DNA of 47,170 nucleotides from Acidimicrobiaceae bacterium (GTDB lineage Bacteria; Actinomycetota; Acidimicrobiia; Acidimicrobiales; Aldehydirespiratoraceae), in the NCBI GenBank assembly GCA_016845585.1, contig JAERSO010000045.1, forward strand, positions 1-47,170, in the 5' to 3' direction. Of the stretch, positions 24,944 to 33,680 are shown piece by piece. A program made the translations under genes and the position numbers. Position 1 is the stretch's first letter. Each line of letters begins with the position of its first letter. A model generated the notes under the pieces. The model was not told the origin of the DNA. It did no database searches and worked only from the letters and a program-made list of their open reading frames with translations.

Positions 24944-25435
24944 GGACTCGTCCGTCCCATCGCGGTCCAGACCACCATCACCGGTGAGGGCTACTGGGTC
25001 CTCACCAAGGAGGGCCAGGTTCTGACATTCGGCGACGCCGCTTTCGACGGTGCTGAGCGCGGTGGAGCCGCATGCTCGTGGGACGACACGATCGGCATGG
25101 TCACCTTCCTCGACGGTACTGGCACATGGGTCGTCGCCGACGACCTCCAGGCCTGGGCCTTCGGCGAGGCACGTGAGACCGGCCCGTTGCGCGCGAGCGA
25201 CCCCATCGGTACCGAGCCGCCGCCGGACTTCCAGGGCTACCTGCCTCGTGACGACGATGACGTTGACGACGATCACGACCATGATCACGGCGACTCCGAC
25301 GATGACGACATCGACGATGACGAAGAGGATGCTGACGACGTCGAGGGTGACGATATCGACGACTCCGATGATGGTTCCGGCGACGAGCCGGTCGAAGACG
25401 ACGAAGAGAATGAGGAAGCGGGAGGCGACGTCTGA
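24911..25435 (+). CDS. 5'-truncated secreted-type repeat protein with Asp-rich tail
   Basis: A 174-codon frame. From about 24948 it carries a unit of the kind GYWVLTKEGQVLTFGDAAFDG, a repeat normally found in multiples in large secreted actinobacterial proteins, plus a second partial unit (GTWVVADDLQAWAFGEA). It ends in an extremely acidic tail (about residues 112-174) rich in Asp with an HDHDH cluster, possibly metal-binding. There is no signal peptide and the first codons read through the antisense of the ferredoxin fragment, so the true 5' part has been lost. GTG 24911 is only a formal start. The stop overlaps the next ATG. Confidence 0.6.
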   Translation: MLAHGDVGEAVGLVRPIAVQTTITGEGYWVLTKEGQVLTFGDAAFDGAERGGAACSWDDTIGMVTFLDGTGTWVVADDLQAWAFGEARETGPLRASDPIGTEPPPDFQGYLPRDDDDVDDDHDHDHGDSDDDDIDDDEEDADDVEGDDIDDSDDGSGDEPVEDDEENEEAGGDV

Positions 25436-26064
25436 TGCGTCCTGTCCGCACGTTGCTGGCAGCGGTGGTGGTCTTCATCGCCGCGGCCACGCCCGCGACT
25501 GCCCAGGATCCGGCACGGGTCGACGTTTCGCCGGGTGGCGTACTGCAGGACGGTGACGTGCTCACGGTCGACGGCAGTGGGTTCGCGCCCGGCGACACGG
25601 TGTTTCTGCTGTTGTGCAACGATGATGAGCGCCTCGGCGACTCCATCGCTCGTTGCAGCCTGGTGGGTACGGGCTCGACCGGCTACGAAATCGACCCTGG
25701 TGGTCGCTTCACGGCGAGCGATGTGGTCGTGATCGTCGGGCAGGTCGGGGCCAGCGAGATGGCCACGTGTCCGCCATCGGCTGCGCAGGCGATTCGAGGC
25801 GTCGGTTGCAGCATTCAGGTCGCTTCGGGCGATCTCGCCGAGGTCGCAGGCGTGCAGGTGGTTTACGACGGCCAGCCGCCTGCCGCACCGAACGAACTCG
25901 CCTTCACCGGCCTGCGCGATCTGCCCATCGTTCCCGTTGCCGCGATGCTCGCCCTCGGCGGCGTCGTGCTGCTTCTCGCCAGCATGGTCATCGGGCGGAG
26001 GCGTCGGCTCGAACCGGATGCACGCTGGATTACGACCGAAGCTCGCTCGGTCCGAAACGGCTGA
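25435..26064 (+). CDS. Exported surface protein with LAFTG sorting-type motif
   Basis: A 209-residue exported protein. A signal peptide (hydrophobic residues 7-20, probable cleavage after TATA) precedes a beta-rich domain with VDGSGFAPGDTVFLLLC and four cysteines (61, 74, 112, 125) that could form two disulfides, resembling neocarzinostatin-like folds. LAFTG stands at residues 155-159, followed by a hydrophobic segment and RRRR. This is the layout of a class E sortase substrate (LAXTG). No sortase gene is in the window. ATG 25435 overlaps the stop of the acidic protein gene (TGATG), so the two are coupled. Confidence 0.75.
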   Translation: MRPVRTLLAAVVVFIAAATPATAQDPARVDVSPGGVLQDGDVLTVDGSGFAPGDTVFLLLCNDDERLGDSIARCSLVGTGSTGYEIDPGGRFTASDVVVIVGQVGASEMATCPPSAAQAIRGVGCSIQVASGDLAEVAGVQVVYDGQPPAAPNELAFTGLRDLPIVPVAAMLALGGVVLLLASMVIGRRRRLEPDARWITTEARSVRNG

Positions 26065-26095
26065 AGCCCCCGAACCGGCGGCTCGGGAGCTTCAG
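26061..26095 (+). terminator. Hairpin terminator after the LAFTG protein gene
   Basis: CTGAAGC near 26061-26067 and GCTTCAG at 26089-26095 pair, extended by a G/C-rich inner stem. The stop codon lies inside the 5' arm. It separates the gene from the convergent tRNA gene. Confidence 0.55.
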
Positions 26096-26105
26096 ATCAC
26101 CATTG

Positions 26106-26189
26106 TGCGCGAGGGGGGACTTGAACCCCCACACCCTTTCGGGCACAGGCACCTGAAGCCTGCGCGTCTGCCAATTCCGCCACTCGCGC
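26106..26189 (-). tRNA. tRNA-Leu (CAG)
   Basis: An 84-nt class II tRNA on the minus strand. The acceptor arms GCGCGAG and CTCGCGC pair, the anticodon stem CAGGC/GCCTG closes the loop TTCAGGT with anticodon CAG, the long variable arm contains GTGCCCGAAAGGGTGT, and the T arm has GGTTCAA. The discriminator is A. CCA is not encoded. It lies upstream of the fhaA-pknB cluster. Confidence 0.95.
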
Positions 26190-26254
26190 GTGGCCGCTCA
26201 CCGGGTGAACGTGATCATAAAGCGTAGCGCAACCCCCGGCGATTGCGGCAGGGC

Positions 26255-26260
26255 TAGCCT
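26255..26260 (+). promoter_or_regulatory. -10 box TAGCCT of a leaderless promoter for fhaA
   Basis: TAGCCT lies 7 nt before GTG 26268 and sets that start, which also gives the standard FhaA N-terminus. Confidence 0.55.
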
Positions 26261-26267
26261 CTCTTGC

Positions 26268-26924
26268 GTGGGCTTGCGATCCATCGAGCGACGGCTCGAA
26301 CGATTTGTCGAAGACAGTGTCGGACGGTTCTTCCGCGGGGGTGTTCGCCCCGTCGAGATCAGCCATCGCGTCGCTCGTGAGATGGCGGATTCGCGATCCG
26401 TCGGAGTCCGTGGTCAACCGGTCGTCGCCAACCGCTTCTCTGTCGCGTTGGCCCCTGTCGACCTCGATCGTTTCGCCGATGTGCGCGATTCGCTGATCCG
26501 CGAGCTGTGCGACGCCGCGCGCGAGACGGCGCGCGATGAGGGTTGGGTCTTCATGGGGCCGGTGCAGGTCGAGCTCGTGGCCGATCCGAAACTCCGGGGT
26601 GGCGGTCTCTCCGTGCTCGCCCGGATGAAAGAGGCGGACGGCGGCGTCGGCGTCCTTCATCTCGCCAACGGGCAACAGGTCGTGTTGGGCGAATTCGTGC
26701 TCACGCTCGGTCGTTTGCCGGAGTGCACCATCACATTCGACGACTCCAACGTCAGCCGTGAGCACGCCGAGATCCGTCCCGACGGAACCGGCTTCGTCCT
26801 CAGCGACATCGGATCCACGAACGGCACCCTGGTGAACGACACGACGGTGACACGGCACCGTCTCGACGATGGCGATCGGGTGTGCCTGGGCGGCACCACG
26901 TTCTTTGAGTTCCGGGCCGGCTGA
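26268..26924 (+). CDS. fhaA: FhaA: DUF3662 and FHA domain signalling protein
   Basis: A 218-residue protein. The N-terminal DUF3662 domain (GLRSIERRLERFVEDSVGRF onward to about residue 115) is followed by a short linker and an FHA domain at about 135-218 with GRLPECTITF, the phosphothreonine-contacting NVSREHAEI and STNGTLVN. In mycobacteria FhaA binds phosphorylated partners of the cell-wall kinases and regulates peptidoglycan synthesis. The linker is much shorter than in mycobacterial FhaA, which has a long Gln/Pro-rich region. GTG 26268 begins the operon fhaA-fhaB-pstP-rodA-pbpA, with pknB following. Confidence 0.93.
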   Translation: MGLRSIERRLERFVEDSVGRFFRGGVRPVEISHRVAREMADSRSVGVRGQPVVANRFSVALAPVDLDRFADVRDSLIRELCDAARETARDEGWVFMGPVQVELVADPKLRGGGLSVLARMKEADGGVGVLHLANGQQVVLGEFVLTLGRLPECTITFDDSNVSREHAEIRPDGTGFVLSDIGSTNGTLVNDTTVTRHRLDDGDRVCLGGTTFFEFRAG

Positions 26925-26925
26925 C

Positions 26926-27414
26926 ATGTCGGATCAGCTGCTCGATGTCTTTCGAATCTGCCTGCTCGTCCTCGTCTATCTGACCTTCTTCCGGGTCATC
27001 CGGGCCGTGGTCGTCGAGCTGCGCGCCGAGGTGCCGATGTCGGTCGCCGCCGACGCGCCGGCTCCTGCGCCCGTCGGGACCCGCCAGGTTCTGCCCACGA
27101 CTCCCGCGGCGCCCGCAGGGCTCGTCGACGCGGCGGCACTCGTACTCGTCGCCCCCGTCGCCGGGGCGGGCACCCGGTTCACGTTGGAGCCGGAGACCAC
27201 GATCGGCCGCGCCGCGGGCTGTGGCGTGGTGATCGACGATGCCCGGGTCTCGAAACTCCACGCCCGTGTCTTCCAATCGGGTGGAACCTGGTACGCAGAG
27301 GACCTTGGCTCCACCAACGGCACGCTCCTCGACGGCGAACCTCTCACATCGTCCCAACCACTCGGGATCGGTTCGCGCCTCCAGGTCGGCGATGTCGTGA
27401 TGGAGCTCGTATGA
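26926..27414 (+). CDS. fhaB: FhaB: membrane-anchored FHA domain protein
   Basis: A 162-residue protein with one N-terminal membrane helix (VFRICLLVLVYLTFFRVI), an Ala/Pro-rich linker, and a C-terminal FHA domain (TIGRAAGCGVVIDDARVSKLHARV in parts, then GSTNGTLLDG). FHA domains bind phosphothreonine; in this gene order the ligand is usually a phosphorylated kinase or its substrates. ATG 26926 is 1 nt past the fhaA stop, and its own stop overlaps the pstP start (ATGA). Confidence 0.93.
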   Translation: MSDQLLDVFRICLLVLVYLTFFRVIRAVVVELRAEVPMSVAADAPAPAPVGTRQVLPTTPAAPAGLVDAAALVLVAPVAGAGTRFTLEPETTIGRAAGCGVVIDDARVSKLHARVFQSGGTWYAEDLGSTNGTLLDGEPLTSSQPLGIGSRLQVGDVVMELV

Positions 27415-28601
27415 CCCAGTTCAAGTGGGGAGCGGCCACCGACGTCGGCCGGATTCGCCGGGCGAACCAGGATCATCACCTCGTCAGGGATGGCTTGTTC
27501 GTCGTGGCCGACGGCATGGGTGGTCACAGCGGCGGTGAGATCGCCTCCGAGGTCACGGTCGACGCGCTGCGCGAGTCCGGGGTGGTCAGTACCCTCGATG
27601 AGCTGATCGATCAAATCCAGGAGGCGAACGCCCAGGTCGTGGCTCGGGGCCGACGCGAGCCGGCTCTGCGTGGAATGGGCACCACGGTGTGCCTTCTGGC
27701 CGATCTCAGCCGGGCCGGTCCCCACCGGTTGGGCATCGCGAACGTCGGCGACAGCCGCCTCTATCGCCTGACCGACGATGGAGTTCACCAGCACACCGCG
27801 GATCACAGCCTCGTGGAGGCCCTCGTTCGCAGCGGCCGCCTGTCGCGCGCCGAGGCCGCCATCCATCCTCAGCGAAACATCGTCACCAGGGCGCTCGGCA
27901 TCGATGAGAAGGTGCTGGTCGACGCATGGGAACTCGTGCCGGTCACCGGCGACCGCTATCTGATCTGCAGCGATGGTCTCTTCGGCGAGATCGGCGCACC
28001 GGAGATCAGCGAAGTCCTGCACTCGCTTGCGGATCCACAGGAAGCCGCCGAGGATCTCGTCTCGCGTGCGTGCGCCGCCGGGGGCCGGGACAACGTCACG
28101 GTCGTGGTTGTCGACATCGCCCGAGCCGATTCGGTGGACGACGTTCCCGACGATCGTGTCACCGACATCCGCAAGGCGCTGCCCGACGGAGTACTGGAGG
28201 GTCAGCACATCAGTGACGCCCTCCCTGAGGACGATGCCGACGATCCGAATCCTGATGAGATCGTGATGCCGCAGGCGACCAAGGTGTTCACCTGGCGCCT
28301 CGCCGCATTTGTCGTAGCGGTGCTGATGGTGCTCGTGGCGCTCATCGGCTCGTTGGCGATCTACGCACGATCGGCGTACTTCGTCGGTGTCGAGGGCGAG
28401 GAGATCGTGATCTATCAGGGCCGACCCGGCGGGGTCTTGTGGTTCGACGCCACGCTCGAGGAACGGTCCGGATTGCTCGTCGACGCCCTCGAGCCCCATG
28501 ATGCCGAACTTGCGCTCAACGGTCTCGAGTTCGACAACCTCGAGGATGCCGAGGCGCACGTCGAGAACCTGCGCGAGCAGCTGTCGCCCGACGCGCCGTG
28601 A
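27411..28601 (+). CDS. pstP: PP2C-type serine/threonine phosphatase
   Basis: A 396-residue PPM-family phosphatase that dephosphorylates Ser/Thr kinases such as PknB. The N-terminal catalytic domain (1-238) has the metal-binding residues Asp34-Gly35 (VVADGMGGHSGGE), Asp188 (CSDGLFG) and Asp227 (GRDNVTVVV). Residues 297-318 are a single membrane helix, followed by a small extracytoplasmic domain of about 75 residues. The start overlaps the fhaB stop (ATGA) and the stop overlaps rodA (GTGA). Confidence 0.95.
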   Translation: MTQFKWGAATDVGRIRRANQDHHLVRDGLFVVADGMGGHSGGEIASEVTVDALRESGVVSTLDELIDQIQEANAQVVARGRREPALRGMGTTVCLLADLSRAGPHRLGIANVGDSRLYRLTDDGVHQHTADHSLVEALVRSGRLSRAEAAIHPQRNIVTRALGIDEKVLVDAWELVPVTGDRYLICSDGLFGEIGAPEISEVLHSLADPQEAAEDLVSRACAAGGRDNVTVVVVDIARADSVDDVPDDRVTDIRKALPDGVLEGQHISDALPEDDADDPNPDEIVMPQATKVFTWRLAAFVVAVLMVLVALIGSLAIYARSAYFVGVEGEEIVIYQGRPGGVLWFDATLEERSGLLVDALEPHDAELALNGLEFDNLEDAEAHVENLREQLSPDAP

Positions 28602-29926
28602 CCGCGCTGGGCCAGCCGCGCCGCGAGCGTGTGGCGCCGATCTACGCCGTGCTGCGGCCCCGCCGTGTCGAGGCCGGGATTCTCGCCATGGTGGCGATCG
28701 TCGTGGTCGTGGCGTACGTCCTGGCGAGCCTTGGACGCACCTCGTCCATGCCGGCGAACATCGGCCCGTTCCTGGCGTGGATGCTGGCCCTGGGGATGGT
28801 GGCCCACATGGCCGTACGCCGGCTGGCCCCCGGTGCTGACCCGGTGATCCTCCCGATGGCATTGCTGTTGAACGGGCTCGGCTATGTGATGATCGCCCGT
28901 CTCGCCGAGCACGTGCCGGGCGGCTCGGATCTGGCGGGCCTGCAGGCGACCTGGACTGCAGTCGGGATGATCGGGTTCATCGTGACGCTCGCGCTCATTC
29001 GACCGGTTCGGATGCTCGTGGACTACCGCTATCTGCTCGGGGCCGCCGGGCTGGGGCTTCTCGTCCTCCCGTTCGTGCCCGGCGTGGGGCGTGAGATCCG
29101 TGGTGCACGAATCTGGGCCAGCCTCGGCCCGATCAACCTCCAGCCCGGGGAGTTCGCCAAGATCGCGTTGGCGGCGTTCTTCGCGGCCTACCTGGTGGAT
29201 GCCCGAGACCTTCTGCGCAACCGGGTCGAGATCCGGGACCTGGTGCCGATCGGTATCGCTTGGGCAGGCTCGCTGGGTGTGATGGTGTTTCAGCGCGACC
29301 TGGGCTCCTCACTGCTGTTCTTCACCGTCTTCATCGTCTTGCTGTGGGTCGCATCCGAACGCACCATGGTTCTCCTGCTCGGGTTCGGACTCTTCCTCGT
29401 CGGTGCGGTCTTCTCGTGGTCACAGTTCAACCATGTGCAGCAGCGGGTTGACATCTGGCTCGATCCGTGGGCTGACGCCAGAGGCACCGGTTTCCAGATC
29501 GTGGAGGCGTCGTTCGCACTCGCGGACGGCGGACTGACTGGCACCGGGCTCGGACAGGGGGAGCCGGATCGTATTCCGATCGTGGAGACGGACTTCATCT
29601 TCGCGGCGATCGGTGAGGAGCTCGGACTCGCGGGCACCACCGCCGTTCTGATGGCGTTTCTGGTTCTCATCGGCTCGGGTCTGCGCATCGCCCTTCGGGC
29701 GACGCGCCCGTTCGACAAGCTCTTCGCCGTCGGCCTCACCACGCTTCTGGGGGTTCAGGCGTTCATCATCATGGGCGGCGTGCTGCGGGTCGTGCCGCTC
29801 ACCGGGATCACCCTTCCGTTCGTCAGCTATGGCGGTTCATCGCTCATCGCCAACTATGTGCTTCTCGCCTTGCTGCTGCGGCTCTCCCACGATCAGCGGG
29901 TGACGCGGGACGAGGCCGCGGCGTGA
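28598..29926 (+). CDS. rodA: RodA/FtsW family SEDS glycosyltransferase
   Basis: A 442-residue polytopic membrane protein with about ten hydrophobic segments. SEDS hallmarks include INLQPGEFAKIAL, the segment VFQRDLGSSLLFF and the C-terminal PLTGITLPFVSYGGSSL. SEDS proteins polymerise glycan strands from lipid II together with a cognate class B PBP, which is encoded next. The GTG start overlaps the pstP stop and its stop overlaps the pbpA start. The lipid-linked-sugar-facing Asp is presumably the D in QRDLGSS. RodA (elongation) is more likely than FtsW from the neighbourhood. Confidence 0.95.
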   Translation: MTALGQPRRERVAPIYAVLRPRRVEAGILAMVAIVVVVAYVLASLGRTSSMPANIGPFLAWMLALGMVAHMAVRRLAPGADPVILPMALLLNGLGYVMIARLAEHVPGGSDLAGLQATWTAVGMIGFIVTLALIRPVRMLVDYRYLLGAAGLGLLVLPFVPGVGREIRGARIWASLGPINLQPGEFAKIALAAFFAAYLVDARDLLRNRVEIRDLVPIGIAWAGSLGVMVFQRDLGSSLLFFTVFIVLLWVASERTMVLLLGFGLFLVGAVFSWSQFNHVQQRVDIWLDPWADARGTGFQIVEASFALADGGLTGTGLGQGEPDRIPIVETDFIFAAIGEELGLAGTTAVLMAFLVLIGSGLRIALRATRPFDKLFAVGLTTLLGVQAFIIMGGVLRVVPLTGITLPFVSYGGSSLIANYVLLALLLRLSHDQRVTRDEAAA

Positions 29927-31467
29927 ACCGTCGGATTCGCCGGCTGGGGCTGGCCTTCGTCGTGCTCTATCTGGCGTTGTTCGTCCAGCTCAACCGAGTG
30001 CAGTTCTTCGGCGCCGAGCGGCTTCAGGAGCACACCATCAACTCCCGCGGCCTCATCCGGGACTTTGGTCAGGAGCGTGGCTCGATCGTCTCGGCCGACG
30101 GCGTGGTGATCGCTCGTTCCGTCGAGATCGGCGAACCGGTCGACTTCCGGCGGGAGTATCCCGAGGGTGAGCTGTATGCCCATGTAGCCGGCTACCAGTC
30201 GCTCAATGTGGCGGCGACGGGTCTGGAACGCGTCTACAACGACGAGCTCGCCGGCGTGACCGTGGAGCAGCAGTTTCGTTCGGTGATGGATCTGTTCAGT
30301 GATCGAGACACCACTGCCACACTCCACATCACACTCAGAGACGATGTGCAACGGGTGGCCCGTGAGGCGCTGGGTGATCGGCGTGGTTCGGTGGTCGCCC
30401 TCGATCCGCGGTCGGGGGCCGTGATCGCCATGTGGACCTGGCCGAGCTTCGACCCCAATCTGCTCGCCGATCCCGATGGCTCGGTGGCCAACGCCGCGTT
30501 CGAGGCATATCTGAACGACGCCGACGACCCACTGCTCGGCAAGGCGTACCGTGAGCTCTTCTTTCCGGGTTCGACCTTCAAAGTCGTCACCGCCGCCGCC
30601 GGGGTCGAGTCCGGGATGGTCGGTGCCTTCGCGCCGGAGTTCCCGGTCAGCGATTCCTATGCACCGATCCCCGCTGGTTCGCCCATCCGCAACTTCGCCG
30701 GTAGCTCCTGTGGAGGCGATCTCGTCGAGATTCTCCGCGTCTCGTGCAACACGGCATTCGCCGAGATGGGAGCGGAGTGGGTCGGGCCCGAGCAGATGAT
30801 CGAGACCGCGGAGTTGTTCGGTTTCAACCAGACCCCGCCCATCGATCTCCCGAACGCGGCGACCTCCCGTTTCCCGACCGACTACGGGGTCCGGCTGGCC
30901 GACGTCGACTTCTACCGTGGCGCCGACGACATGATTCTCGCCAACGGAGCGGTCGATGTCTACGAGGACTCGGCCCGCCTCGCTCAGGCGTCGATCGGCC
31001 AGAACGACGTCGCCGCGACGCCGCTCCAGATGGCGCTGGTCGCCGCGGCGATCGCCAATGACGGGCAGATCATGGTCCCGCATGTGGTCGAGGAACTCAC
31101 GGCGAGCGACGGCGTCAGCTACGACACGACGGAGCCGCGGTTGTGGCGTCAGGCGATCCGGCCCAGCAGCGCCGATGTGCTTCGAGCCGCGATGGTCGAG
31201 GTGGCGGTGAACGGTACCGCTCGCAACATGGCGGTCGACGGGCTGTTGGTGGGCGGGAAGACGGGCACGGCTCAGCTCGGCACCGATCCGCCCAACTCAC
31301 ACGCCTGGATCGTCGGTTTCGCGGGGACCGGTGACGGTGTTGCCGAACTCGCGATCGCCGTGATCGTCGAGGCTCAGGAGGGTGCCGGCGAACAAACGGG
31401 AGGTGCGGTGGCGGCTCCGATCGCCCGACAGGTGATCGAAGCGTATTTCCGGCTCGGAAATGGCTGA
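29923..31467 (+). CDS. pbpA: Class B penicillin-binding protein (transpeptidase)
   Basis: A 514-residue monofunctional transpeptidase that crosslinks peptidoglycan, partnered with the SEDS protein. An N-terminal membrane helix (AFVVLYLALFVQLN) precedes the pedestal domain. The catalytic triad motifs are S217-TFK (PGSTFKVV), S274-CN (VSCNTAF) and K446-TG (GGKTGTAQ). All are intact. The GTG start at 29923 overlaps the rodA stop, so expression is coupled. A -10 box for pknB lies 35 nt downstream of its stop. Confidence 0.95.
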   Translation: MNRRIRRLGLAFVVLYLALFVQLNRVQFFGAERLQEHTINSRGLIRDFGQERGSIVSADGVVIARSVEIGEPVDFRREYPEGELYAHVAGYQSLNVAATGLERVYNDELAGVTVEQQFRSVMDLFSDRDTTATLHITLRDDVQRVAREALGDRRGSVVALDPRSGAVIAMWTWPSFDPNLLADPDGSVANAAFEAYLNDADDPLLGKAYRELFFPGSTFKVVTAAAGVESGMVGAFAPEFPVSDSYAPIPAGSPIRNFAGSSCGGDLVEILRVSCNTAFAEMGAEWVGPEQMIETAELFGFNQTPPIDLPNAATSRFPTDYGVRLADVDFYRGADDMILANGAVDVYEDSARLAQASIGQNDVAATPLQMALVAAAIANDGQIMVPHVVEELTASDGVSYDTTEPRLWRQAIRPSSADVLRAAMVEVAVNGTARNMAVDGLLVGGKTGTAQLGTDPPNSHAWIVGFAGTGDGVAELAIAVIVEAQEGAGEQTGGAVAAPIARQVIEAYFRLGNG

Positions 31468-31501
31468 GCCGGCGTGCATCGGTCGCCGACGTAGGTCCCG
31501 T

Positions 31502-31507
31502 TAGACT
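31502..31507 (+). promoter_or_regulatory. -10 box TAGACT of a promoter for pknB
   Basis: TAGACT lies 8 nt before ATG 31516 in the 48-bp gap after pbpA, with no Shine-Dalgarno sequence, suggesting that pknB can be transcribed separately as a leaderless message. Confidence 0.5.
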
Positions 31508-31515
31508 CGGCTGCC

Positions 31516-33663
31516 ATGTCCGAACAAGGACCCACCGTCTTCAACGGTCGCTACGAGTTGCTCCGTCACATCGCCCGCGGGGGCATGGCCGACGTCTATC
31601 TCGCGCGCGACGAACTACTCGACCGCGAAGTTGCGCTGAAGGTTCTCTTCCCCGAGTTCGCCAACGATCCCAGCTTCGTGGAGCGCTTCCGCCGCGAGGC
31701 ACAGGCCGCCGCCAACCTCAACCACCCCAACATCGTGGGCATCTACGACTGGGGTCAGGAGCGTGGCACCTACTACATCGTCATGGAGCACGTCTCGGGC
31801 CGCTCGATGTCCGATGTGCTTCGCAGCACCGGACCCCTGTCGCCGGATCGTGCCGCCGAGATCGCCTCCGACGTGGCCGGTGCGCTCGGCGTCGCCCACG
31901 CGGCGGGGCTCGTTCACCGCGATGTGAAGCTCGGCAACATCCTGGTGTCCGACGGTGGCGACGTGAAGGTCGCCGATTTCGGCATCGCCACCGCCCTGCA
32001 CGGCGGCACCGATGCCGGGCTCACCCAGCACGGTTCCGTCATGGGCACCGCCACCTACTTCTCGCCAGAGCAGGCACAGGGCAAGGCCGTCGACGGCCGC
32101 AGCGACCTCTACTCGCTCGGCGTCGTCCTCTACGAGATGCTCGCGGGCGCGCCACCGTTCCAGGCCGAGACTCCGGTCGCGGTGGCATACAAGCACGTCC
32201 AGGAGAAGCCCGAAGGCCTTCGGGCGCGTGGCGTCAACGTCGCGCAGTCGCTCGAAGCGATCACCATGAAGCTCCTGGCGAAGAGCCCGGCCAACCGGTA
32301 CCCGGTGGCCGAGGACCTGCGCAACGATCTTCGTCGCTACCTGGCCGGTGCCCACAAGATTCCCGGCAAGGCCGGCGGCGCGGCCGCTGCCGGAGCTGCT
32401 GGTGGCGCCGCTGCTGCGGCTGCCGGAGCGAGTGCGGCATCTGCTGCGCCGGTGGACGCCACCACGGCCCAACCCGTCACTGCGGCGGCTCAGCCTGCGC
32501 AGCCGGTGCAACAGCCTGCTGCCGCCCAGCCCGCCATGCAACCGGGTTCAGCGCCTGCCGGCGTGGCGACCGACCCCAACGCGGCGGCGATGGCTGCCCA
32601 GTACCAGGGTGGCTACTACTACGAGGAAGCCCCCCGGGGCGGTGGCATCTGGCGCACCGTCGGCCTGCTCGCGGCCCTCGGCGTTCTCGTCGTGATTCTC
32701 GGCCTCCTGTTCGTGCAGTTCCTCGACGCGCTCGGTGGCGACGACACCGGTGACGATGCCGACGATGGTGAAACCGATGTCGTCCTGATCGACGTTCCCA
32801 GTGTTCTCGGTGACGACATCCAGGACGCTCAGGCCACCTTGCTCGAGTCGAACCTGGTGGTCTCGATCGAGTACCAGACCAACAGCGAAGTGCCGAAGGA
32901 CCAGGTCTTCGGACAGAACCCGCCGTCAGGCGAGCGGGTCGACCCTGGCTCCACGGTCACCGTGCAGGTCAGCGCCGGCACGGAAAAGGTCGTGCCCAAC
33001 GTGATCGGCGAAGACGTTGAAGCAGCCACCGCTGAGCTCCAGCAGCAGGGCTACTCCGTGCTGCAGACCCCGGCGACGAGCCCGCTCGACCCCGGCACCA
33101 TCATCGACCAGAACCCCGGCGCCGGTGTTGCGCTCGCGGCGGGCGACGAAGTCGAAATCATCGTTTCCAGCGGTCCCGAGGTCGTCGCCGTCCCTGACGT
33201 CGAAGGTCTCAGCGTGATCGCCGCGGTGGACCTCCTGCGCTCGGAGGGCTTCACCGTCTCACCCGAGCAGCTCGAAGAGCCATCCGAGGAGATCGAGGAA
33301 GGCAAGGTCGTCCGCACCGACCCGGCCCTGAACACGCTTGTACCGTCCGGGTCTCAGGTGAGCATCGTGGTGTCCACCGGCTTCCCGCAGGTGGTCGTGC
33401 CACAGCTCGACGGCCTGTTCGCCGACACGGCGATCACCACCCTTCGCAATCTCGGGCTCGACCCGATCCCCGTGTTCGAACCGGTTCCGGTCGGGTCACC
33501 GCAGGTCGGCCGGGTGATCGCTCAGTCGCCGGCGGCGTTCGAGGAAGTCGATCAGGGCTCGCAGATCACCATCACGATCGGTGAGGCCACCGCGGAGACC
33601 ACGACGACGACCACCACGACCGAGGCGCCGACCACGACCACCACCGAAGGCGGGGGTGGCTGA
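31516..33663 (+). CDS. pknB: Serine/threonine kinase with four PASTA domains
   Basis: A 715-residue transmembrane kinase of the PknB group, sensing muropeptides or lipid II and controlling cell wall growth. The kinase domain (12-276) has Lys42 (VALKVL), the catalytic HRD at 134-136, DFG at 154-156 and threonines in the activation loop (SVMGTATYFSPE). A juxtamembrane Ala/Pro/Gln-rich linker (about 285-370) precedes a membrane helix at 379-401. Four PASTA repeats follow (about 424-488, 490-554, 556-622, 624-690), then a Thr-rich tail. In mycobacteria pknA sits beside pknB; here only one kinase is present, so this protein probably serves both roles. Confidence 0.95.
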   Translation: MSEQGPTVFNGRYELLRHIARGGMADVYLARDELLDREVALKVLFPEFANDPSFVERFRREAQAAANLNHPNIVGIYDWGQERGTYYIVMEHVSGRSMSDVLRSTGPLSPDRAAEIASDVAGALGVAHAAGLVHRDVKLGNILVSDGGDVKVADFGIATALHGGTDAGLTQHGSVMGTATYFSPEQAQGKAVDGRSDLYSLGVVLYEMLAGAPPFQAETPVAVAYKHVQEKPEGLRARGVNVAQSLEAITMKLLAKSPANRYPVAEDLRNDLRRYLAGAHKIPGKAGGAAAAGAAGGAAAAAAGASAASAAPVDATTAQPVTAAAQPAQPVQQPAAAQPAMQPGSAPAGVATDPNAAAMAAQYQGGYYYEEAPRGGGIWRTVGLLAALGVLVVILGLLFVQFLDALGGDDTGDDADDGETDVVLIDVPSVLGDDIQDAQATLLESNLVVSIEYQTNSEVPKDQVFGQNPPSGERVDPGSTVTVQVSAGTEKVVPNVIGEDVEAATAELQQQGYSVLQTPATSPLDPGTIIDQNPGAGVALAAGDEVEIIVSSGPEVVAVPDVEGLSVIAAVDLLRSEGFTVSPEQLEEPSEEIEEGKVVRTDPALNTLVPSGSQVSIVVSTGFPQVVVPQLDGLFADTAITTLRNLGLDPIPVFEPVPVGSPQVGRVIAQSPAAFEEVDQGSQITITIGEATAETTTTTTTTEAPTTTTTEGGGG

Positions 33664-33680
33664 CGGCACTCCTGTCAGCC
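33658..33680. terminator. Bidirectional hairpin between pknB and the amidotransferase gene
   Basis: GGCTGAC (33658-33664) and GTCAGCC (33674-33680) form a perfect 7-bp stem. The pknB stop lies in the 5' arm and the convergent stop overlaps the 3' arm. Confidence 0.55.
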
